Positions 9,712 to 18,700 of a stretch of 64,000 bases of DNA are shown here, one piece after another. Source of the stretch: Luzula sylvatica (taxonomy: Eukaryota; Streptophyta; Magnoliopsida; Poales; Juncaceae). The notes beneath the pieces are model-generated. The model searched no databases. It was not told the origin of the DNA and saw nothing but the letters and a program-made list of their open reading frames with translations. Made by a program: the position numbers and the translations under genes. The stretch lies in the NCBI GenBank assembly GCA_946800325.1, contig OX326959.1:2996501-3060500 (forward strand), read 5' to 3'. Position 1 is the first letter of the stretch; every line of letters starts with the position of its first letter.

Positions 9712-12700
9712 TCAAGGTTTAAAAGAAGGAAAACGGTCGATTAAATCATCGTAGTCTTCCCATGTTGCATCTTCGTCCGGAAGGTTGGCCCACCGCACGA
9801 GTAATTGGACATCGGCCCCGTTTCCTTTTCGTACCAAACGTCGGTCGATTATTGCCACCGGCTCGACTTGAAGCATCCCTTCGTCACTCAATAATGGTAA
9901 TGTTGTAATCGGTATTCGAGTTGCACCCAATTTCTTTTTTAATTGTGAAACGTGAAAAACCGGGTGAATGAGCGATTCGTTTGGAAGACGAAGTTTATAA
10001 GCAACTTCCCCGATTTTCTCCAATATTTCGTACGGACCATAAAATCGAGAATGTAATTTGGTACCTTTATTTAAGGTAAGGGATGTTTGACGGTACGGTT
10101 GTAATTTGAGGTACACCCAATCTCCTATCTCAAATTTTCTTTCACTTCGATTCCGGTCCGCATAAGTCTTCATGCGTTCTTGCGCCGTTGCTAAATTAGC
10201 CTTAATAATTTGCAAAGCCTTGTGACGTTCTTGCATCCACTTATCCACGGCATCCACTTGTGAACTCGGACTCGATCCTAACTCCACTCTAGGAGGCTTA
10301 TACCCATAAAGAGTTTCGAACGGGCTACATTTAAGAGACGTGTGAAAGTTCGAATTATACCACCATTCGGCTTGAGCCAACCAAAAACTCCACTTTTTGG
10401 TGACGTTTGCAATCATGCATCTTAGATACGTCTCAAGGCATTGATTAACCCGCTCGGTTTGGCCGTCCGTTTGTGGATGATAAGAGGTACTCATTTGGAG
10501 TTGAGTACCATGGATCTTGAAAAGTTCTCGCCAAAAGGTGCTCGTAAAGATTTTATCACGATCACTCACGATTGCTTTGGGCACACCGTGTAGTTTACAC
10601 ACATTATCGAAAAAACATTTTGCCACGTGTTGAGCTTTAAACGGGTGAGTGAGGGCAATAAAATGCGCGTACTTCGTGAGACGGTCCACCACCACCAAAA
10701 TTGCATCACGTCCATTTGATTTGGGAAGTTGCTCGATGAAGTCCATGCTAATGCAACTCCATGCCTCATTCGGAATTGGAAGCGGTTGCAATAACCCCGG
10801 ATTGGCCACGTGTTCCCCTTTATTTCGTTGGCAAATATCGCACTCTAAAACGTACCTTTGGACATCGCGTCGCAATCCTACCCAAAAGAAGCTTCTCTTG
10901 ACGCGTTGGTATGTGGCAAGGACTCCCGAATGTCCTCCTTCGGCCGAATCGTGTAATTCGGATAGGATTTTGCTTCGTAAATTCGTACTCGTGCCAATAC
11001 AAACACGTCCTTGAAATCTCAAAACCCCACCCCGAAGCTCGAATTCGCGAAAATCGTCTTTTTTGATGACGATCCCTTCTAACACTTTCTTGAAATAATC
11101 GTCATTGGTGTACGATTCTTCCACCTCTTTGTACCACCCCGGTATCGTGATACTAATTTCGTGAAATTCTCCTATTTCACAAAAATCATTTCGTGTTATG
11201 CGAGACAACCCATCTGCCACCTTATTCTCTACACCTTTTTTATATTGAATCGCGTAATCGAACCCCAACAATTTAGTAAGACTTTTTTGTTGGAGTTGTG
11301 TTTGAACTCGCCCCTCAAGCAAAAATTTAAGGCTTTCGTGGTCCGTCTTGATTATAAATCGGTGTCCCAAAAGGTAATGACGCCATTTGTCCACCGCCAA
11401 CAATACCGCTAACAACTCTTTCTCATAAGTTGATCTTCCCAAATTAAGCAAACTTAACCCTTTACTAATAAAGGCTAACGGTCTTCCTTCTTGCATGAGT
11501 ACCGCCCCAATTCCATAACCACTTGCATCGGTCTCGATGACGAATTCTTTCGAAAAATCCGGTAATCCAAGAACCGGAGTTGTTGACATTGCCGTTTTTA
11601 ATTTATTGAAGGCTCCTTCCGCTTGTTCACCCCAAACGAACCCGTCTTTTTTAAGAAGCTCGGTGAGGGGTTTTGCAATGATACCGTAGTTTTTCACGAA
11701 TTTACGGTAATAACCCGTAAGCCCCAAGAATCCTCGCAATTCCTTCAAATTTTTTGGTTTTGGCCACCTAAGCATTGCCTCCACTTTCTTTGGGTCCGTC
11801 TCAACGCCTTCCTTCGAGATAACGTGACCGAGGTATTCGATCGAAGTCGCCTCGAATTCGCATTTAGCCTCTTTGACGAATAGGTGATTGGTCTTCAATA
11901 TTTCGAGCACCGTCTCCAAATGAGTAATGTGCTCATCATGATTCCTACTAAACACCAAAATATCATCAAAAAAGACTAAAACAAATTTTCGTAAATATTT
12001 TTCAAAAATAGAATTCATGAGAGCTTGAAACGTCGATGGTGCGTTTGATAACCCGAACGGCATGACTAAAAACTCGTAATGGCCCACGTGCGTTTTGAAT
12101 GCCGTCTTGTACACCTCCTCCTCCTTCATTCTTATTTGGTGGTAACCCGATTTTAAATCGAGTTTGGAAAAAATGGTTGCGTCTTTTAGCTCGTCCAGCA
12201 AATCGTCAATGAGCGGAATTGGAAATTTATCCTTGATCGTTACCGCGTTTAATTGGCGATAATCCACACACAACCGCCAACTCCCATCTTTCTTTCCCAC
12301 TAATATTGCCGGTGACGCGAATGGACTCTTGCTATTTCGGATAATACCGCTTTGCAACATTTCTCGAATAATTCGTTCAAGTTCTTCTTTTTGAAAATGA
12401 GAGTATCGGTACGGTCGTAATTGGACAGGTTGTGTCCCTGGTAGGACCGGAATGGTGTGATCACATGCACGAGATGGTGGTAAAGATTGAGGATCAGTAA
12501 AAATTACTGCAAATTTATGCAGCAGTATATTGAGTTGCGGGCTTGCGGTTTGTGGTGAAATAGCGGTTTTAGACCCGTCCAGAACTGGTGCCTTATTTGT
12601 TTCTTGGTTGCTTATAAAACTTGAATTGAGGGGCCTAGAATCTTGGTTCTGTTTTTCTTTAGAAACCCAGAAAATATTTTTAGACTTGCCATCCTGGTTT

Positions 12701-14652
12701 TCCAGCAACTCCGGATTTGAACCCTGGAATTTGGTAGTCGGTTTTCTTTCTCCTTTGGAACTCTGAATCTGGAAAAGCTCGACTTGCTCTTCTGGTTTTC
12801 TCGGATCAGAACCCATCTCCCAATTGTCAATTCTAGCCAGAAAACAAATTCGGTTTTTCCTCCAAGCAGAGAAAAGCTCGTCACCATTGATGAGGAAGGC
12901 GGAGCTCGACTGGGCTCCACTGGCGATCGCGTCCGAGGACACCACTGCCGTCTCCGCTCGCTGGTCATCGTCTCCTCCTCTGTCGCTGCTCATCTCACCT
13001 TGTCGCGCCTGGACTTTGCTGCCCGAATCCGCTACCCGCAAGCTCGGTGTTCCCCTTGGAGCTCCAAATCGCGATTCTTCCTTCAAGGTGAGTTCTTTCT
13101 TTTGGTGGAAGCATCGCAATTCACGGTGGACGTAATCGAACTCAACTGGTCCATGAATCTCCATCCAATCGACTCCTAATACTAATTCCACCGTCCCCAA
13201 TTGTATTTCCCGCACATCAATGGCAAATGAACTGCCTTGCATGTCCCACTTAAACCCAATATGAATTGAATCGCAAAGAAGTTGAGATCCGTTAGCAATG
13301 GTAATGGTGAGAGGAGTGACCATTGTTGGAATTAAACCCAACGATTTTGCGAAACGTGAATCCACAAATGAATGTGAAGATCCACTATCAATTAGAACTG
13401 CAAATAGTTTGTTTCCCCATTTACCCGTAAATTTGAGTGTTTGGTGATGCATTTGATTTGTTGTGATTTCCAAGAGCTCATAATTATCGGGTTCTTGATA
13501 ATATTGCCGTTCTTCCTCTCTTTGCTCCGATATTTCTTCTTCGTTTTGATTCTCTAACCCTTCGATTGCTAATACCGCATTGGTGCTGCGGTTTTGTTGT
13601 CGCCCTTTGCAAATGTGGCCTGTGACCCACTTCTCGTCACACCGAAAGCATTCTCCTCGCGCCCGTTTCTCCTCTTTAAGCTTCTCCCACGCCCCACTTG
13701 AATTTCTGTTGGTGTTTGGAATTCGACTTGTTCCTTGGTTTGATCGATCACGCATCAAGATCCGTTCTTTCGCAATTGTATGCACCCCTTGTTCGCGAAG
13801 AAGGGCATTTTCGTAAGCCTCGATTAGATTCTTTGATCTAGTGAGAATTACCGCATTTTTCATTTCTTTATTGAGGCCCGCGAGGAAGGCATTACGAAAA
13901 AATTCGTCGTCCAAAATCGGATATCGCCGTAATAACAAACCTCGCAATAAATCGAATTCATTACGGTAGTCACTCACCGAACCACTTTGAAATAAATTTT
14001 TGAACTCACCGGATAAGCCAAGCAAGAGTTCGCTCTCGAACCGTCGAAGAAGGTCGCGCGCGAATTGGTTCCAATTAGGACGTTGTTCTATCATTTGATA
14101 CGAATAGTACCACATTGCCGCTTCGCCCGTAAGATAAAGTGCCGCATACTCCACCTTTTGCCACTCCGCTACGCCACACACGTGAAATAACCCTTCACAT
14201 TGCTTCAACCACACACGCGGTTCTTTACCCGAAAAATAAGTAAGTTCTACCCGTTGCTTGAGCAAGAAGTTATTTTCAATACGGCCTCTTTGTCCTCGAG
14301 AATCACTACGACGTTCGAAATCGTCTTCAAGATCACGATCTCGAAGTCCACGCGCACCACTTGAATCACCTTCAGTTCGTGCAACGTTCTTGCCCGTATC
14401 ACGTGCTTTGAGATGTGAAGCCTCTTGATTTTCTTGGACGTTCTTGCTCGCCATGAATTGGGCTAGAGTTGCATTAAGAGATTCGAATTGAGAATTAGTG
14501 TTGGCGAATTGTACCTCCATTCGTGCTTGCATAATATCGAATCGTGTCTCACAAAACGAACGTAATTCGCCAAGATCCTTCTTGGTTTGTTGTCCCTCGC
14601 TATCGATGCGGCGAATCTCCTCCATCTCCGCCGAAGATTTCTTTGTCGCCAT
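9712..14652 (-). CDS. gag-pol: Gag-Pol polyprotein of chromovirus C (1646 aa)
   Basis: One frame carries every function needed for retrotransposition. Domains in order: N-terminal coiled coil (about 1-75); Gag capsid region (about 130-300); CCHC knuckle C335, C338, H346, C348 with the long spacing usual in this group; aspartic protease with DSGS at 422-425; a long low-complexity linker (about 520-700); reverse transcriptase (about 740-920) with FFDD at 894-897 in place of the commoner YIDD; RNase H with D1042, a YEKELLA motif at 1076-1082 and D1104; integrase with zinc ligands H1234, H1241, C1271, C1274 and catalytic D1304, D1364, E1400 (exact D-35-E spacing); GPY module near 1537-1560; chromodomain about 1596-1644 with a WANLP..DATWED core. 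No stop or frameshift is seen. The ATG at 14652 follows the PBS by about 40 bp. The chromodomain is expected to steer integration to heterochromatin. Confidence 0.97.
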   Translation of the reverse strand: MATKKSSAEMEEIRRIDSEGQQTKKDLGELRSFCETRFDIMQARMEVQFANTNSQFESLNATLAQFMASKNVQENQEASHLKARDTGKNVARTEGDSSGARGLRDRDLEDDFERRSDSRGQRGRIENNFLLKQRVELTYFSGKEPRVWLKQCEGLFHVCGVAEWQKVEYAALYLTGEAAMWYYSYQMIEQRPNWNQFARDLLRRFESELLLGLSGEFKNLFQSGSVSDYRNEFDLLRGLLLRRYPILDDEFFRNAFLAGLNKEMKNAVILTRSKNLIEAYENALLREQGVHTIAKERILMRDRSNQGTSRIPNTNRNSSGAWEKLKEEKRARGECFRCDEKWVTGHICKGRQQNRSTNAVLAIEGLENQNEEEISEQREEERQYYQEPDNYELLEITTNQMHHQTLKFTGKWGNKLFAVLIDSGSSHSFVDSRFAKSLGLIPTMVTPLTITIANGSQLLCDSIHIGFKWDMQGSSFAIDVREIQLGTVELVLGVDWMEIHGPVEFDYVHRELRCFHQKKELTLKEESRFGAPRGTPSLRVADSGSKVQARQGEMSSDRGGDDDQRAETAVVSSDAIASGAQSSSAFLINGDELFSAWRKNRICFLARIDNWEMGSDPRKPEEQVELFQIQSSKGERKPTTKFQGSNPELLENQDGKSKNIFWVSKEKQNQDSRPLNSSFISNQETNKAPVLDGSKTAISPQTASPQLNILLHKFAVIFTDPQSLPPSRACDHTIPVLPGTQPVQLRPYRYSHFQKEELERIIREMLQSGIIRNSKSPFASPAILVGKKDGSWRLCVDYRQLNAVTIKDKFPIPLIDDLLDELKDATIFSKLDLKSGYHQIRMKEEEVYKTAFKTHVGHYEFLVMPFGLSNAPSTFQALMNSIFEKYLRKFVLVFFDDILVFSRNHDEHITHLETVLEILKTNHLFVKEAKCEFEATSIEYLGHVISKEGVETDPKKVEAMLRWPKPKNLKELRGFLGLTGYYRKFVKNYGIIAKPLTELLKKDGFVWGEQAEGAFNKLKTAMSTTPVLGLPDFSKEFVIETDASGYGIGAVLMQEGRPLAFISKGLSLLNLGRSTYEKELLAVLLAVDKWRHYLLGHRFIIKTDHESLKFLLEGRVQTQLQQKSLTKLLGFDYAIQYKKGVENKVADGLSRITRNDFCEIGEFHEISITIPGWYKEVEESYTNDDYFKKVLEGIVIKKDDFREFELRGGVLRFQGRVCIGTSTNLRSKILSELHDSAEGGHSGVLATYQRVKRSFFWVGLRRDVQRYVLECDICQRNKGEHVANPGLLQPLPIPNEAWSCISMDFIEQLPKSNGRDAILVVVDRLTKYAHFIALTHPFKAQHVAKCFFDNVCKLHGVPKAIVSDRDKIFTSTFWRELFKIHGTQLQMSTSYHPQTDGQTERVNQCLETYLRCMIANVTKKWSFWLAQAEWWYNSNFHTSLKCSPFETLYGYKPPRVELGSSPSSQVDAVDKWMQERHKALQIIKANLATAQERMKTYADRNRSERKFEIGDWVYLKLQPYRQTSLTLNKGTKLHSRFYGPYEILEKIGEVAYKLRLPNESLIHPVFHVSQLKKKLGATRIPITTLPLLSDEGMLQVEPVAIIDRRLVRKGNGADVQLLVRWANLPDEDATWEDYDDLIDRFPSFKP

Positions 14653-14689
14653 TGAATTCGCTTAACTCCCCGAGTAAGATCGAACCAAA

Positions 14690-14699
14690 TCTGATACCA
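14690..14699 (-). other. Primer binding site of element C
   Basis: On the minus strand TGGTATCAGA starts two bases inside the 5' LTR end, matching the core of Met-tRNA primer sites. The match weakens after ten bases. Confidence 0.8.
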
Positions 14700-14701
14700 A
14701 T

Positions 14702-15020
14702 TGTAAGGTTATGCGGTATCGTAACTCGCAAACCTTACGCGTAACTCGAACACAAGAGAGAGAGAGAGATAATATTCGAATGGAAAGAGAACTAAGAACT
14801 AAAAAGAGATAATCTTGCAATTTTCTTGCAATGTGATCTTTATTCTCATGAAAAGAGATTATACAAAGATAATTATTATCACATACCCTTGGTCTTATTT
14901 ATAGTCACGTATGAGAGCATAACTCATATGGACATGGTTCACAACCGAACTCATATACCTACCTAACAAGTACATGACTAATGACAAGTCTAATTATTAT
15001 GCTAATGACCTATCATGACA
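14702..15020 (-). repeat. 5' LTR of element C
   Basis: 319 bp, identical by eye to 9364-9682. This is the promoter LTR, since the coding frame reads leftward from it. Confidence 0.95.
14895..14904 (-). promoter_or_regulatory. TATA box in 5' LTR of element C
   Basis: On the minus strand CTATAAATAA lies about 240 bp upstream of the gag-pol ATG and is the best TATA-like motif in the LTR. Transcription would start about 30 bp to its left. Confidence 0.6.
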
Positions 15021-15787
15021 CACATGTGTCGCTCCTCTACCCGTATCCACCATGAGTCGTAGCACCTCGGTCGCGGATGCACCTGCCTAGACGATGCACC
15101 GGCGAACTTGCATGATTGCGTTTCGATTCTCTAGACGGAGAAAACTCTTTTCTCCTTCTCTCTCAATCTCTTCGCACTCTTTCATCAAGTGATTAGAGTC
15201 TCTTAATTTCTGGATTAATTCTAAATTAACTCCATTAATTTTCTGGTCGAACTAATCTAATTATTCAACTGGTTGGACTGATGAGAGAGAGAGAAACATC
15301 CTATATATACTCCATAGGATAAGGATGGGCCAAAAGGTATGTATATCTTCTATACACCTTTTCAAACAGAAAACTGCATACACCCTTTCAGTAATCTGTC
15401 AGAACGAAAATATTAAATCGTTCCAACCGAATTTGAACATATACGAAAGTTGTAGATAATCTAATTATCTTTCCAACCCAATTTGGCCGAGCCCAATTGG
15501 AGTTCGGACCTGAAAGTTACGGCCGTTTTACGAACTGTATGTCAAACTGTCGCACCCTTTCGGTATTTCATTAGAACGATACTGATACTTCGCTCAAATG
15601 AAATATATTACAACATAAAAGTTCTAGATAATCTCATTATCTAACTAACCCAATTTGAACCATTCAAATCGGAGTTTCCTACTGAAAGTTATACCAGTTT
15701 TAATAATCTGTTTCGTATGCCCACGAACGCGTACGTTCGTTTGTCCTACGTACCATTTTAGCGATTATCCAAAACTGTATTTCCTTC
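15021..15787 (-). repeat. Element B 5' LTR, U3-side fragment
   Basis: This is the continuation of the LTR cut by element C. It contains a TATA box on the minus strand at 15301-15310 (GTATATATAG), flanked by a (GA)n run. Two modules follow (15335-15545 and 15546-15722) that match modules in 8215-8780. The B LTR would be about 1.1 kb. The right end is near TTCCTTCA at 15781-15788, where satellite array 2 begins; the exact base is uncertain because of a shared A run. Confidence 0.6.
15301..15310 (-). promoter_or_regulatory. TATA box of element B LTR
   Basis: GTATATATAG in sense direction, with a CT-rich sequence on its transcript side, supports U3 on the right and U5 on the left for this LTR. 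It is probably inactive given the decay of the element. Confidence 0.5.
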
Positions 15788-18700
15788 AAAAATCGTGCCA
15801 TTTGGAGAAAGATTGAGAAATCTACAATTGGACAATCTTCATATTCAATAATTCAAGATGAAATTAAAAAAAAAACCGTATTTTTTGTTAATTCGGGTTC
15901 AAAATACATAATTTCCAAAATTCGGCCGCGCAGTTGCATTTCTCTCGTCGAGGCGAGCGATTTTGATATGAAGATCTTGCCATTTTGAGAAAGTATGAGA
16001 AAGTTACAATGTGATAATCTTCATATTCAATAATTCATGATGAAATTACCAAAAAAACTGTATTTTCTCTAAATTCGGGTTCAAAATACATAATTTCCCA
16101 AATTCGTTCGCGCTGCTGTATTCCTCTCGCCGGGGCAAACGATTTTGATATAAAAATCGTGCCATTTGGAGAAAGATTGAGAAAGCTACAATTGGACAAT
16201 CTTCATATTCAATAATTCAAGATGAAATTCCAAAAAAAAACGTATTTTTTGTTAATTCGGGTTCAAAATACATCATTTCCAAAATTCGGCCGCGGTGTTG
16301 CAGTCCTCTCGTCGAGGCGAGCGATTTTGATATGAAGATCCTGCCATTTCGAGAAAGTATGAGAAAGTTACAATGTGATAATCTTCGTATTCAATAATTC
16401 ATTATGAAATTACCAAAAAAACTGTATTTTCTGTTAATTCGGGTTCAAAATACATAATTTCCCAAATTCGTTCGCGCTGCCGTATTCCTCTCGCCGGGGC
16501 GAACGATTTTGATATAAAAATCGTGCCATTTGGAGAAAGATTGAGAAAGCTACAATTGGACAATATTCATATTCAATAATTCAAGATGAAATTCCAAAAA
16601 AAACCGTATTTTTTGTTAATTATTCGGGTTCAAAATACATCATTTCCAAAATTCGGCCGCGCTGTTGCATTCCTCTCGTCGAGGCGAGCGATTTTGATAT
16701 GAAGATCGTGCCATTTCGAGAAAGTATGAGAAAGTTACAATGTGATAATCTTCGTATTCAATAATTCATGATGAAATTACCAAAAAAACTGTATTTTCTA
16801 TTAATTCGGGTTCAAAATACATAATTTCCCAAATTCGTTCGCGCTGCCGTATTCCTCTCGCCGGGGCGAACGATTTTGATATAAAAATCGTGCCATTTGG
16901 AGAAAGATTGAGAAATCTACAATTGGACAATCTTCATATTCAATAATTCAAGATGAAATTACAAAAAAAACCGTATTTTTTGTTAATTCGGGTTCAAAAT
17001 ACATCATTTCCAAAATTGGACCGCGTTGCTGCATTCCTCTCGTCGAGGCGAGAGATTTTGATATGAAGATCGTGCCATTTGGAGAAAGTATGAGAAAGTT
17101 ACAAAGTGATAATCTTCATATTGAATAATTCATGATGAAATTACCAAAAAAACTGTATTTTCTGTTAATTCGGGTTCAAAATACATAATTTCCCAAATTC
17201 GTTCGCGCTGCTGTATTCCTATCGCCGGGGCGAACGATTTTGATATAAAAATCGTGCCATTTGGAGAAAGATTGAGAAAGCTACAATTGGACAATCTTCA
17301 TATTCATTAATTCAAGATGAAATTCCAAAAAAACCCGTATTTTTTGTTAATTCGGGTTCAAAATACATCATTTCCAAAATTCGGCCGCGAAGTTGCATTC
17401 CTCTCGTCGAGGCGAGCGATTTTGATATGAAGATCGTGCCATTTCGAGAAAGTATGAGAAAGTTACAATGTGATAATCTTCATATTCAATAATTCATGAT
17501 GAAATTACCAAAAAAACTGTATTTTCTGTAAATTAGGGTTCAAAATACATAATTTCCCAAATTCGTTCGCGCTGCTGTATTCCTCTCGCCAGGGCAAACG
17601 ATTTTGATATAAAAATCGTGACATTTGGAGAAAGATTGAGAAAGCTACAATTGGACAATCTTCATATTCAATAATTCAAGATGAAATTCCAAAAAAAAAC
17701 GTATTTTTTGTTAATTCGGGTTCAAAATACATCATTTCCAAAATTCGGCCGCGGTGTTGCAGTCCTCTCGTCGAGGCGAGCGATTTTGATATGAAGATCC
17801 TGCCATTTCGAGAAAGTATGAGAAAGTTACAATGTGATAATCTTCGTATTCAATAATTCATTATGAAATTACCAAAAAAACTGTATTTTCTGTTAATTCG
17901 GGTTCAAAATACATAATTTCCCAAATTCGTTCGCGCTGCCGTATTCCTCTCGCCGGGGCGAACGATTTTGATATAAAAATCGTGCCATTTGGAGAAAGAT
18001 TGAGAAAGCTACAATTGGACAATATTCATATTCAATAATTCAAGATGAAATTAAAAAAAAAACCGTATTTTTTGTTAATTATTCGGGTTCAAAATACATC
18101 ATTTCCAAAATTCGGCCGCGCTGTTGCATTCCTCTCGTCGAGGCGAGCGATTTTGATATGAAGATCGTGCCGTTTCGAGAAAGTATGAGAAAGTTACAAT
18201 GTGATAATCTTCGTATTCAATAATTCATGATGAAATTACCAAAAAAACTGTATTTTCTATTAATTCGGGTTCAAAATACATAATTTCCCAAATTCGTTCG
18301 CGCTGCCGTATTCCTCTCGCCGGGGCGAACGATTTTGATATAAAAATCGTGCCATTTGGAGAAAGATTGAGAAAGCTACAATTGGACAATCTTCATATTC
18401 AATAATTCAAGATGAAATTACAAAAAAAACCGTATTTTTTGTTAATTCGGGTTCAAAATACATCATTTCCAAAATTGGACCGCGTTGCTGCATTCCTCTC
18501 GTCGAGGCGAGAGATTTTGATATGAAGATCGTGCCATTTGGAGAAAGTATGAGAAAGTTACAAAGTGATAATCTTCATATTGAATAATTCATGATGAAAT
18601 TACCAAAAAAACTGTATTTTCTGTTAATTCGGGTTCAAAATACATAATTTCCCAAATTCGTTCGCGCTGCTGTATTCCTATCGCCGGGGCGAACGATTTT

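Larger units (their letters stand above)
9364..15020 (-). mobile_element. Element C: complete Ty3/gypsy chromovirus
   Basis: It is 5657 bp long, with 319-bp LTRs that look identical (9364-9682 and 14702-15020), TSD CACAT (9359-9363 and 15021-15025), a Met-type PBS, a PPT and one uninterrupted gag-pol frame ending in a chromodomain. Short LTRs, small size and a single frame fit the Reina-like chromoviruses, although the clade should be confirmed by RT phylogeny. It lies within the older element B LTR. The intact frame and identical LTRs point to a recent insertion by an autonomous copy. Confidence 0.95.

Noticed and set aside
12784..13179. Plus-strand frames of 103-131 codons within element C
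   Set aside because: They lie opposite the low-complexity linker of the gag-pol frame and show no recognisable domain; treated as shadows.
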